Shown: one piece after another, positions 29,989-39,611 of the stretch | Numbering within the stretch: position 1 is the first letter of the stretch | Layout of the letters: every line of letters begins with the position of its first letter | Source of the DNA: Saprospiraceae bacterium | Lineage (GTDB): Bacteria; Bacteroidota; Bacteroidia; Chitinophagales; Saprospiraceae | Length of the DNA: 64,000 nt | Assembly: GCA_013001975.1 (NCBI GenBank) | Contig: JABDKX010000162.1 | Coordinates: 1-64,000, forward strand | Reading direction: 5' to 3' | Notes under the pieces: model-generated | Databases searched by the model: none | Told to the model about the DNA's origin: nothing | What the model saw: only the letters and a program-made list of their open reading frames with translations | Made by a program: the position numbers and the translations under genes

Positions 29989-30936
29989 ATGAGAAAATAC
30001 ATTTTCATATTAGTTGCAACATGTCTGATTTCTTGTGTTAAAGAAAGGGATCAATTCATTCCCAATAATGAAGACTACCCTACTAATGCATTGAAATCAC
30101 TTATTCCTTCAAAATCACTTCAAGTTAACTTGAAACATAATAAGGCTTACGAACTCACTACTGCTAATAATTCGTATCTAGAAATTGATAATGGCGTTTT
30201 CGCAGCATCTCTAGAAAACAATTCAAGCTATGATCTGAAGGTTATCGAATTAACAAGCTATGTTGATTACATATTGCAAAACGTAGACCATGAATCAAAC
30301 ATTGGGATCACCAACACTTTGTATTCATTCTATATTTCAGCTGAACAAGATGGAAACCCGCTTGATGTCCAAGAAGGCAAGTCTATGAAAATCAGATTTA
30401 CAAGTGAAAATATGGGAAGTAACTTGGCTTTAGGATATGGTCAATTAAAAGACAATATTTTAAAATGGGATTATTACTCAAGTAATTTAAATTCTAGAGT
30501 ATCATATATTGCATGGGAAACCATTGATGAAAATGGACAAATGAAAACAGAGTATGGTTACGAAATAATTGTAAATAGCCAAGGATGGTACTCACTAGTC
30601 ACTAAGGAAGGCGTTTCAAATGCTGGAAGCTCTATTTGCTTGAACTACAATCCAATTTATACCAACGAAAATACAGCGTCGTATTTATTGATGAATGATA
30701 AAAACTACATCTCGAAATTAAAAATGATCAATGATAACAGTTCATCATTTTGCCTTTGGGATTTACCTGCAACTGATGAAGATCCATATACCATTATCAG
30801 TATCTCCAAGACCGAAGATGGCCAATACCATTACTTCAAAACAGACGTCGAAATGGATGGCAGTGCTGATGAAATAAATGTTTTTCCATCTGAACTTAAT
30901 TTTGATGAATTAAGAACAGAATTAGAAAAATTATAA
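29989..30936 (+). CDS. hypothetical lipoprotein
   Basis: Lipobox MRKYIFILVATCLISC; follows the sigma/barrel genes by 26 bp. Confidence 0.75.
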   Translation: MRKYIFILVATCLISCVKERDQFIPNNEDYPTNALKSLIPSKSLQVNLKHNKAYELTTANNSYLEIDNGVFAASLENNSSYDLKVIELTSYVDYILQNVDHESNIGITNTLYSFYISAEQDGNPLDVQEGKSMKIRFTSENMGSNLALGYGQLKDNILKWDYYSSNLNSRVSYIAWETIDENGQMKTEYGYEIIVNSQGWYSLVTKEGVSNAGSSICLNYNPIYTNENTASYLLMNDKNYISKLKMINDNSSSFCLWDLPATDEDPYTIISISKTEDGQYHYFKTDVEMDGSADEINVFPSELNFDELRTELEKL

Positions 30937-30939
30937 ACT

Positions 30940-31416
30940 TTACAAGAACTGAGTTAAGTTAGCTTCACTGTAATTTATTGATTTCAATACCTTGTTATCG
31001 CTTGTGCGGTACACTAAAAACTCATCTCCTTTAGCAACAATATGAGAAGCCGTACCGTCTTTGTTAAAATAATGTTCTTGAGTTGCCTGAGCTTCTTCAA
31101 TTGACTTACAAGTTTTACTCATGTTCGATCTTTGAACTTCTTCAAACATGTCTTTAAACTTTTCACCAAACCCAAATTCAAGTATAGCACCTGACAAGAC
31201 ATATTGTATATCACAGAATGCATCGATCACTTCAACCAAATCATTTGAATTAATAGCTTCCTTCAATTCATCAAGTTCTTCCTCTAATAAATTTATCCTC
31301 AATTCACATCTTTCTTTTGATGGAATTGTAGGTGTATCTAATACGGGTAAATTAAATGTATCATGAAATTCAGACACATCATTTAAGGGGTTTGGTTCTT
31401 TAAATTTCTTTATCAC
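30940..31416 (-). CDS. MazG/PRA-PH-like nucleoside triphosphate pyrophosphohydrolase family protein
   Basis: LLEEELDELKEAINSNDLVEVIDAFCDIQYVLSGAILEFG matches the EExxE...ExxD motif of this superfamily. Confidence 0.83.
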   Translation of the reverse strand: MIKKFKEPNPLNDVSEFHDTFNLPVLDTPTIPSKERCELRINLLEEELDELKEAINSNDLVEVIDAFCDIQYVLSGAILEFGFGEKFKDMFEEVQRSNMSKTCKSIEEAQATQEHYFNKDGTASHIVAKGDEFLVYRTSDNKVLKSINYSEANLTQFL

Positions 31417-31451
31417 TGATTAATTTTTAATATATAAAGTTTTTATAATAC

Positions 31452-32657
31452 TTATTTGTTCAAAAATGAATTAAAAGCTTCTATATTTTTTTCAGCCAAC
31501 TTTTTAAATTCAAAATTATTAAGAATAAAATTCTTAGCTTTTTCTGAAACTTCAATTAATTTATTTGGATCTTGTAATAAGGATTTTATTTGCTTTTCAA
31601 ATTCTTCAAATGATTCAAAAATAAATCCTTCTACTCCATTTGAAATACTAATGCCTTCAAAGCCTTTTTTAGTTGATAATACAACTTTTCCCATTGCCAT
31701 ACTCTCTAAAATCTTAATTCTTATCCCACTTCCTGATAGTAATGGCACGACAATTATATCCAGATTTTCTAAAAAGTTTTTTGCACTGCTCACTTCACCA
31801 TGATACACCACATTCTTATATTGTATTTCTTTAAGACTTGGGTCTGGATTTCGACCAGCCAGATGAAATTCTAGATTCTCAAAAGTATCTGCTAATGGCT
31901 TCCAAATAGTATTAAAAAACCATTTTAATCCTTCAATATTTGGCTTCCAATCTAATGAGCCAATATATCCCAATTTGATACTTGGATTTAGCTTAGATAA
32001 CGAGACTTCGTATTTGGCTATATCGATTCCTACAGGAGATAACAAGATGTCCCCGTGATAACCAATGTCAATATATTTTGAATAATCGGTATGGCTAATT
32101 GGCAGAAGTAAATCGTATTTATCGAACTGATTTAGTTCATAATTATAAAGCCTTTTGCTACACAGGTTGTAATACCATTTCAGAAGTGGATTCGTATTTG
32201 ATTCAGAAAGATTTTTCCAAATTTCATATTCATGATTATGAGACCTCATCACAATTATGGGCTCAGATTTTGTTCTCAAAATATCAATATATGGCGCCAT
32301 ATATAGCGATTCCAATTGAATGACGTCAAACTTATTTTCGCTAAGTAATTTTATCAGTTTTTGTCGAAAGGCATCATCATCAAATCTTTCTATGTTGTAT
32401 GAAGTCTTTTTAAACAGGTTAAAAAACGCTTTAACTGGACTGATACTATTATCTAGAAATGAGGTGATAACATTTTTATAATGAGAAATACCTTCAGGAA
32501 ATAAGGAGACATCCGCAAAATGCTTTTTCGTATTCATCGAAAGCAAAGTCACTTCACAACCAAGTTCTGCGTAGCCACGACTGCTTGAAAGGACAGCAAT
32601 TGACTCACCATCTTTAGGCGGATTTGGAAACTTTTTAACCAATTGCAGTATTTTCAT
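31452..32657 (-). CDS. group 1/GT4 glycosyltransferase
   Basis: MKILQLVKKFPNPPKDGESIAVLSSSRGYAELG, GYIGSLDWKPNIEGLKWF, PLLSGSGIRIKILESMAMGKVVLSTKKGFEGI. Confidence 0.87.
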   Translation of the reverse strand: MKILQLVKKFPNPPKDGESIAVLSSSRGYAELGCEVTLLSMNTKKHFADVSLFPEGISHYKNVITSFLDNSISPVKAFFNLFKKTSYNIERFDDDAFRQKLIKLLSENKFDVIQLESLYMAPYIDILRTKSEPIIVMRSHNHEYEIWKNLSESNTNPLLKWYYNLCSKRLYNYELNQFDKYDLLLPISHTDYSKYIDIGYHGDILLSPVGIDIAKYEVSLSKLNPSIKLGYIGSLDWKPNIEGLKWFFNTIWKPLADTFENLEFHLAGRNPDPSLKEIQYKNVVYHGEVSSAKNFLENLDIIVVPLLSGSGIRIKILESMAMGKVVLSTKKGFEGISISNGVEGFIFESFEEFEKQIKSLLQDPNKLIEVSEKAKNFILNNFEFKKLAEKNIEAFNSFLNK

Positions 32658-32711
32658 TTAATCTTTACTTCAAAGCGAATGTATTAAAATTAATTTTAAT
32701 AGTTTAGTCCT

Positions 32712-33368
32712 ATGTTAATAGCAAAAAACATCCATAAGGCTTATAACGATTTAGAGGTCTTAAAAGGAGTCGATTTAAGCATTCCAGAAGCCTCAATTAC
32801 AAGTATAGTTGGTAAATCTGGAACAGGAAAAAGTACATTATTACATATTTTAGGGTCTCTTGACCGACCAGATAATGGAAAAGTTGAAATTGATGGCATA
32901 GATATATATAAATTAAATGCTAAAAAACTTTCTAAATTCAGAAACGAGAAGATTGGTTTTATATTTCAATTTCACCATCTTATACCTGAATTTACCGCTC
33001 TTGAAAATGTAGCCATTCCAGCATTAATTAACAATACAGGCAAGAGAGAAGCTATGAAAATGGCTAATGAACTTTTAGATTACTTAGGTCTATCTGATCG
33101 AATTTCTCATAAGCCAAACGAATTATCAGGTGGTGAACAACAACGCGTGGCTGTAGCAAGGGCATTGATTAATAAGCCGAAAATCATTTTTGCAGATGAG
33201 CCTACAGGTAATTTAGACACCCAAACTTCAATAGAATTGCATGATTTGATTGTCAGATTAAAAAATGAATTTGCTCATACTTTCGTCATTGTTACCCACA
33301 ATTTAGATTTGGCAAAGATGAGTGACCGCAGCATAGAAATGAAAGATGGATTCATCTTAAAGCAATAA
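32712..33368 (+). CDS. ABC transporter ATP-binding protein, LolD-like
   Basis: [49 protein letters not shown]. Confidence 0.92.
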   Translation: MLIAKNIHKAYNDLEVLKGVDLSIPEASITSIVGKSGTGKSTLLHILGSLDRPDNGKVEIDGIDIYKLNAKKLSKFRNEKIGFIFQFHHLIPEFTALENVAIPALINNTGKREAMKMANELLDYLGLSDRISHKPNELSGGEQQRVAVARALINKPKIIFADEPTGNLDTQTSIELHDLIVRLKNEFAHTFVIVTHNLDLAKMSDRSIEMKDGFILKQ

Positions 33369-33374
33369 CCAACC

Positions 33375-34592
33375 TTGAATTTTAATTTAAAATATTTTCC
33401 ACTTTTTCGATCTCTCATTTCGATGATGGCATGGCTGCCTATATTTTTCATGTACTTCAGTCAGGTCATTCCGCTTAATCAGGTATTAATTCTTGAAGCA
33501 CTATATTATATCAGTGTTGTTGTTTTAGAGATTCCTTCAGGATATTTTTCCGATGTTATTGGAAGAAGAACAACACTAATAATTTCATCTCTTAGCTTTA
33601 CAATCTCTTACATCATTTTTGGTTTTATAGATCCAACGTTCATATCTCTACTTGTCGCGCAAATTTTTCTTGCCTGTGGAATGTCTTTTTTATCTGGTAC
33701 TGACACCAGTTTTTACTACGAAACACTTAAAGAATTAAATCTAACAGATCAATATGTTAATTATGCTGCGAAGGTTGAAAGTCAAAAACAAATTGCGAGT
33801 GCTGTAGCTGTTTTGTCTGGAGGATTGGCTGGATATTTTCATTTAAATTGGGCCTATATTTTATCTTTCATATTTGTAATACCTACACTTTTTCTCACTT
33901 TTAAATTTAAAGAACCTTTAGCTTCAGATAAAGCGAACCAAAAGCTTCAATTTTTCAGTCAAATAAAAGCTTTAGGAAATGAGCTCAAACAGCGGGAATT
34001 AAGATGGTTATTAATGTTTTCATTATTTCTATTCATTCTAGCGCATATACCTTATGAATTTTACCAGCCATATTTACAATTATTGGAAACGAATGACTTG
34101 AGTTTTGGATTTAATGCTGCCATATTTTCAGGAATTATATTTGCGATTACAAGATTGATTGGAGGCTATGCTGCACACAAAAGTCCAGCTTGGTTAAATC
34201 GATATGGTCTTAAAAAATTGTGCTTTATTGCGTTAGGTTTACAACTGATCATTATAAGTTTAATGGGATTTATACTTCATATTGGCATTGTACTTATTGT
34301 GCTGTTACGAAGTTTTTCAATGTCTTTAGTTGCTGCTCCTATAAATGCTGAAATAGCCCCTAGAGTAAAAGAAAGTAACAGAGCAAGTTATTTTTCTTTC
34401 CAGAGCCTACTTTCCAGGCTTTCCTATTCATTAACTTTAGTATTTCTCTCATTTATAGCAGGATCAAACACCAATAATTGGTCAAGCCTATCTACTATAC
34501 TCATTGTGACTTCGATAATAGGAGTTTTGTTTTTTGTCCCATTGATCATGATCAAAGCAGGAAACTTGTTTAATACTAATTCCAGGTTTTAA
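33375..34592 (+). CDS. MFS transporter
   Basis: About 12 TM segments; EIPSGYFSDVIGRRTTLI motif; TTG start. Confidence 0.87.
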   Translation: MNFNLKYFPLFRSLISMMAWLPIFFMYFSQVIPLNQVLILEALYYISVVVLEIPSGYFSDVIGRRTTLIISSLSFTISYIIFGFIDPTFISLLVAQIFLACGMSFLSGTDTSFYYETLKELNLTDQYVNYAAKVESQKQIASAVAVLSGGLAGYFHLNWAYILSFIFVIPTLFLTFKFKEPLASDKANQKLQFFSQIKALGNELKQRELRWLLMFSLFLFILAHIPYEFYQPYLQLLETNDLSFGFNAAIFSGIIFAITRLIGGYAAHKSPAWLNRYGLKKLCFIALGLQLIIISLMGFILHIGIVLIVLLRSFSMSLVAAPINAEIAPRVKESNRASYFSFQSLLSRLSYSLTLVFLSFIAGSNTNNWSSLSTILIVTSIIGVLFFVPLIMIKAGNLFNTNSRF

Positions 34593-35976
34593 TGTGAATG
34601 CAAGGTTGGATATAATTATGTTCTAAAACCAATTTTTTATCTTCATCCAGATATGGATTAAAAATCAACTCTAGAGGCGCTTCAGCCAATTCAGGAATCC
34701 AATGTCTAATGTATTTCGCTTCAGGGTCATAACGTTGTGCTTGAGTCGCAATATTAAAGTACCTGTTTTCACGTGGATCATTACCTATGCCAGCGAGATA
34801 ATTCCAATTGCCATAATTACTACATGGATCATAATCCAAAAGTAAACTTTCAAAATGATCAGCACCTAATTGCCAGTTTATTTTTAAATCCTTAATTAGA
34901 AAAGACGCTACATTTTGTCTTCCTCTATTTGACATAAATCCGGTTGCTTTTAACTCACGCATATTCGCATCTATAAATGGTATTCCGGTATTTCCATTTT
35001 TCCACTTTTCCAATAACTCAGACTTATCATAACTTTTTAATTCTTTACCTCCTTTAAGTCCATTCTTTTTAAAGATGGCATTTCCATGCTTTTTAGCCAT
35101 AAAGCGAAAGAAATCTCTCCACAGTAATTCAAAAATCAACCAATAAGTGGATTTATTCTTTACACGCTCATTTTCGTATTTCTTTACTTCATTAAATATC
35201 TTTTTAGGAGATAGGCATCCAGCAGATAAGTAGGCTGAAAACTTACTTGAAAAATCCCTGCCAAGCAGCTGATTCCTCGTTTCCTTATAAGTAGCGATTA
35301 GATCCGTTTCCCATAGATAATAATTCAAAGATTTTAGTGCCTCTGTTTCACCACCTCTATAAACTGGAATATAATCTACATCAAATCCAAAATCTTTCAA
35401 TGATGGAATATCACCATATTCAACTTCTGAAACTGAATGTGGAATTTTTTCAGTTGGGGGATCAAATGGTTCCCTAATAGGTACATATTTCTCGACTTCT
35501 TTTCTAAAATTAGAGAATATGTCAGGACAATGAGAAATTGGAAATGGCAAATCTGCAGTATAGTATAACATCTTTCCTCTGTAATACCGCATCTCCTGTC
35601 CTATAAGCCAGAGATTTTTTTCTAGTTCATCCTGAACGTCTAATTCCTCTTGTGTTCTTTCACGGTTGCAATAGACATAACTGGTTTTTAATTGACTAGC
35701 TATTTCAGGAATGATCTCTTCTGGTTTACCGATACGAACATAAAGGTTGCTAGACAAATTTTTAAACTTTTCTCTTAGGTCTTTTACACTATCAATAATA
35801 AATTGACATCTCTGATAAGATGTTTTTCTAGATCCGAACCTACTTTTCCCTAAGAATATCCGCTCATCAAAAATAAAGATTGGTATAATCTCGTCATTAT
35901 GGCCCAATGCATCAACCAAAGCTTCATTATCATGAAGTCTCAAATCATTGCGAAACCATATTATTGACTTTTTCAT
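34576..35976 (-). CDS. DASH-type cryptochrome/photolyase
   Basis: MKKSIIWFRNDLRLHDNEAL, YLSAGCLSPKKIF, LLWRDFFRF, GNTGIPFIDANMRELKATGFMSNRGRQNVASFL, WQLGADHFESLLLDYDPCSNYGNWNYLAGIGNDPRENRYFN. Confidence 0.92.
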   Translation of the reverse strand: MKKSIIWFRNDLRLHDNEALVDALGHNDEIIPIFIFDERIFLGKSRFGSRKTSYQRCQFIIDSVKDLREKFKNLSSNLYVRIGKPEEIIPEIASQLKTSYVYCNRERTQEELDVQDELEKNLWLIGQEMRYYRGKMLYYTADLPFPISHCPDIFSNFRKEVEKYVPIREPFDPPTEKIPHSVSEVEYGDIPSLKDFGFDVDYIPVYRGGETEALKSLNYYLWETDLIATYKETRNQLLGRDFSSKFSAYLSAGCLSPKKIFNEVKKYENERVKNKSTYWLIFELLWRDFFRFMAKKHGNAIFKKNGLKGGKELKSYDKSELLEKWKNGNTGIPFIDANMRELKATGFMSNRGRQNVASFLIKDLKINWQLGADHFESLLLDYDPCSNYGNWNYLAGIGNDPRENRYFNIATQAQRYDPEAKYIRHWIPELAEAPLELIFNPYLDEDKKLVLEHNYIQPCIHIKTWN

Positions 35977-36079
35977 ATTTAGAAACGAAATAAATAATAA
36001 AGCATTACTTATGATAGTTTTTTGCTTGTAAATTTGAAACAAAATTTAATCTAGAAAGTTTTAAATATAACAACTTGTT

Positions 36080-36496
36080 ATGCAAATAAATATTAAAAAT
36101 ACAGCATTACTATTCTTTATAATGTTATTGGGTATTCTTTGCAAACCTGATTTAAGCAATCCGAAAGTTGAAGCACTTTACACTGAGGTGATTGCAATTC
36201 ATGATGAGGTAATGCCCAAAATGAGTACCATCCACAAGCTCAAAAAGAAACTGAAAAAAATTGAAAACGGAGTCGTAACTAAAGTTTTGATTGATAACTT
36301 AGATAAAGCTGACGAAGGCATGATGCAATGGATGGAGGACTTTGCTGTTTTTAAAAAAATGGATGATAAATCAGATGAAGAAAAAATAAAATTCCTTGAA
36401 GAAGAAAAGGAAAAGATTACCAAGGTAAGTGTCAATATGAAATCATCAATATCGATAGCTGAAGCTTATTTAAATAACCAACAAGATTCAAAATGA
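36080..36496 (+). CDS. small helical lipoprotein, hypothetical
   Basis: Lipobox LLGILC followed by a charged helical region; overlaps the SCO gene start. Confidence 0.7.
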   Translation: MQINIKNTALLFFIMLLGILCKPDLSNPKVEALYTEVIAIHDEVMPKMSTIHKLKKKLKKIENGVVTKVLIDNLDKADEGMMQWMEDFAVFKKMDDKSDEEKIKFLEEEKEKITKVSVNMKSSISIAEAYLNNQQDSK

Positions 36497-37107
36497 AATT
36501 AAGCACTTTTACTTCATTAATATGCGCGCTTATATATCTAATCTCCTGTTCTGTTGATCAACAGAAATTACCTATTCTAGGGAGAATGAATATTGAAGGC
36601 ACAGATACAATTCTACATAAAATTCCGAAATTCAATTTCATAAACCAAGACTCAAATTACGTTACCAATCAAGATTTAGAGCCATACATTTATGTTTCAG
36701 ATTTCTTCTTCATTTCTTGTCCTTCAATTTGTCCACTAGTGAAAAAACAAATGTTGAGGGTTTATGAAAAGTATAAGGACAATCCAAAAATTAAAATGGT
36801 GAGCCACACCATCGATCCTAAACGAGACACACCAAAGAAATTATCTAAATATGCTGAAAAATTAAAAATTGATACAGACAAATGGATGTTTTTAACTGGA
36901 GACAAGGGTGAAATATTGGATATTGCAGATGACTATTTTGTAGCCGCTTTTGAAGATGCAGATGCACCTGGTGGATTTGATCATTCTGGAAAAATAATAT
37001 TGACTGATACCAAAGGTCACATCAGAGCATTCGCTGAAGGCACAGATTCTGATGACGTTACTGATTTTTTAAAAGACATCGATTTGTTATTGAAGGAATA
37101 TGAATAA
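36493..37107 (+). CDS. SCO1/SenC family protein
   Basis: FFISCPSICPLVKKQML (CxxxC), SHTIDPKRDTP, FDHSGKIILTD. Confidence 0.92.
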   Translation: MKLSTFTSLICALIYLISCSVDQQKLPILGRMNIEGTDTILHKIPKFNFINQDSNYVTNQDLEPYIYVSDFFFISCPSICPLVKKQMLRVYEKYKDNPKIKMVSHTIDPKRDTPKKLSKYAEKLKIDTDKWMFLTGDKGEILDIADDYFVAAFEDADAPGGFDHSGKIILTDTKGHIRAFAEGTDSDDVTDFLKDIDLLLKEYE

Positions 37108-37474
37108 GATCCTTTCATTTATAATAGTATTGAGCCTTTTGAATTCCTGTAATTATGTCAATTATCAACAAGGACAAGATCTATATAAAACAAATTGTGC
37201 CACCTGTCATATGCCTGATGGATCTGGTGTAAATGAGCTTTACCCTTCACTTAATAACCTTGACCAAAACTCATTTAACTTGTCAGAAATGCCATGTATT
37301 ATTAGAAATGGTTTAGGTAACGAATTAAGCTTGATTCAAATGTCTGGCTTAGAGCATTTATCAGAAGTTGAAATAAACAACATTGTTAATTATGTTTTAA
37401 ATGACATGAACAATCTATCTTTGGAATTTACTATTCAACAAACTGAGGAAACATTAAAGGACTGCAGTGAATGA
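37100..37474 (+). CDS. c-type cytochrome, lipoprotein
   Basis: Lipobox LLNSC; haem motif CATCH with MPDGSGVNELYPSL. Confidence 0.9.
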   Translation: MNKILSFIIVLSLLNSCNYVNYQQGQDLYKTNCATCHMPDGSGVNELYPSLNNLDQNSFNLSEMPCIIRNGLGNELSLIQMSGLEHLSEVEINNIVNYVLNDMNNLSLEFTIQQTEETLKDCSE

Positions 37475-37917
37475 AAAGATCGATAACATCACAAGTAAGA
37501 ATACGACGATCACCAAAAGATATTATTGATGCGTTAGTCAATTTAGATAAACTAAAAGAATGGTGGGGAGTAGATTCTGGATTAATTCAAAAAAAAGATG
37601 GTGGATTATATACTTTAACTTGGATGCGAAATGAAGACGGCATTAAATTCATATCTTCAGGACAAATTAATTTATACAATTTCAGATCTCACCTATATTT
37701 AGAAAAGGTCGTTTATTTAAACTATCAAAAACCGATATTAGGTCCTTTTACGATAAAGTATGATGTTACAGAAAAAGACACCTATTCTCTTTTAACAGTA
37801 GTCCAAGGAGGATTTGAAAAAGGAGGTGTTTGGGATTGGTATTTTGACGCGACATCTGAAGGATGGGGCCAAGCTTTAAGTATGTTGAAAATGTATCTAG
37901 AAAAAGAAATAAATTAG
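37471..37917 (+). CDS. SRPBCC/AHSA1-like domain protein
   Basis: RIRRSPKDIIDALVNLDKLKEWWGVDSGLI ... GWGQALSMLKMYLE. Confidence 0.82.
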   Translation: MKRSITSQVRIRRSPKDIIDALVNLDKLKEWWGVDSGLIQKKDGGLYTLTWMRNEDGIKFISSGQINLYNFRSHLYLEKVVYLNYQKPILGPFTIKYDVTEKDTYSLLTVVQGGFEKGGVWDWYFDATSEGWGQALSMLKMYLEKEIN

Positions 37918-39611
37918 GCAGCAAATTTCTTTTTCCTAATATAGTTGAATGCTAATCCACCGAGCACCACAATCATTAATGGAAGTATGATATTGATCAA
38001 TTGCCACTTTAGCTTATTCTCTCGAATTTCAACATTATCCAGTAATCTCACTTTTAAGTTTTTACTTCTTGAATCAACTAAACCATAATCATCTATTAGG
38101 TAGTCAATCGCGTTAATTATAAAATCTTGGTTTCCTTCATATACATAGCCTTCCCATTTATTAAATCCTAGCGGACTGATCCTGTTTGATTTGGCATCAT
38201 ATAAGTTTTTAATAATGTCAGAATCTGTAACAAATATCTGTGATGTTGGTTTGCTTTTTTCGACAAACGATGCATCAATATTTTTGAGCGTTTCGGACAT
38301 TGCAGAAGAAACTCTGTTCTTAAAAAACGATTCAAATTCACCTTCAACTATAACAGCTGTCGGAAGGTATGATTTATTATAGGCTTCTATCTTTTGTTCG
38401 ATTCGCATTATTTCAAACGAGATATTAATTGAAGGATAAACCTGATATCGGCTGTATCTTGAACTTGTCAAGAGTGGTGTACTCATTAAATTGCCTCTTG
38501 TATCTAAAAGCTCAATAGTAGAGGGAAAAGTCGACGCTACCCTATCGATGTTTTTGACTATTGGGTTTTCAGGATTGGGCACTAATAAAGGATGATAGAC
38601 CCAAGAAAAAAGTTGTTGTTGAGGTTTGCCTCCAGAATAACCATAAACTTGAGGTAGTTTGGTATTTTCTAAATCCAAAACCACATTCTTATTTAATCTG
38701 ACACCATATTTAAAAAACAGGTCGTCTAAACCATGGTTAATCGGTTTGGGCAAATAATTTTTGTTTACAGAAATACTGTCAAGGTCGATATAAAATTGAT
38801 CTATAAACCAAATTACTTTACCGCCATTCATGATGTACTGATCTATTATAAATCTATTGCGTAAACTAATTTCTTGTGTAGGTCGGGCAACTATCAAAAC
38901 ATCAACATTTTGACTTATTTGAAAAGTGCTGTCAAGATTAATTCGGTTGGTTGCCATTGTTTTAGAAAGCATTGTTTCTAACATAGCTGTTTGCTCCTCA
39001 ATAAGTTCACCATTACCCTTTGTGAAAACGATATTAGGAACTCTTTTTGAAATCAGCTTTTGAATATTACTCGCAAACTTATATTCTAATAAAACAACAG
39101 ATCTGTTAATTGCCATCGTTTCATCTTCGCCTCTTTGAATACCTTCTAATAGATTGACAGGAATCCTTCTGTTTCCCAGGTTGATAATGGCATAAGGATA
39201 GATTAACTTTTCTACTCTTTGATCTTTTTCCTGAATGAAAATGGTACGAGGAATAATACCATCTTTTCTAAGGTTTTCTTTTACTGAATTTGCTTCTTTT
39301 ACAGTGCCATCAGAAGGATTAGAAATAATAAAATCAATATTTGAATTGATAGATTTAAATTGTTTGAGTAATTCTAAAACGCGATTTTGCAACATAACAA
39401 ATTGCGCGTCTAAATCACCAGACAGTAAAACTTCAATCAGAACTTTTTCATCAACATCTTCTAAAAGTTGTTCGGTTGATTCTTCAAGTGTAAATATTTT
39501 ATCTTCTGTAAGGTCAGCGTAAATATTAAATTTACCACTCAGCAAGTTGATAACTAATAAAATAGCCAACACGACGAGTACCTGGATAATATTTTGAAAA
39601 TTCATTTTCAT
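37914..39611 (-). CDS. gldG: gliding motility-associated ABC transporter auxiliary protein GldG
   Basis: N-terminal TM, ADLTEDKIFTLEESTEQLL, LRNRFIIDQYIMNGGKVIWFID, C-terminal TM; adjacent to the permease and ATPase genes. Confidence 0.88.
   Translation of the reverse strand: MKMNFQNIIQVLVVLAILLVINLLSGKFNIYADLTEDKIFTLEESTEQLLEDVDEKVLIEVLLSGDLDAQFVMLQNRVLELLKQFKSINSNIDFIISNPSDGTVKEANSVKENLRKDGIIPRTIFIQEKDQRVEKLIYPYAIINLGNRRIPVNLLEGIQRGEDETMAINRSVVLLEYKFASNIQKLISKRVPNIVFTKGNGELIEEQTAMLETMLSKTMATNRINLDSTFQISQNVDVLIVARPTQEISLRNRFIIDQYIMNGGKVIWFIDQFYIDLDSISVNKNYLPKPINHGLDDLFFKYGVRLNKNVVLDLENTKLPQVYGYSGGKPQQQLFSWVYHPLLVPNPENPIVKNIDRVASTFPSTIELLDTRGNLMSTPLLTSSRYSRYQVYPSINISFEIMRIEQKIEAYNKSYLPTAVIVEGEFESFFKNRVSSAMSETLKNIDASFVEKSKPTSQIFVTDSDIIKNLYDAKSNRISPLGFNKWEGYVYEGNQDFIINAIDYLIDDYGLVDSRSKNLKVRLLDNVEIRENKLKWQLINIILPLMIVVLGGLAFNYIRKKKFAA

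Noticed and set aside
30940-31416. MazG-like protein as part of a toxin-antitoxin or phage-defence system
   Set aside because: No partner toxin or defence genes nearby; reads as a housekeeping pyrophosphohydrolase.
35977-36042. Extended start of the cryptochrome/photolyase ORF
   Set aside because: The family N-terminus is MKKSIIWFRNDLRLHDN, starting at 35976.
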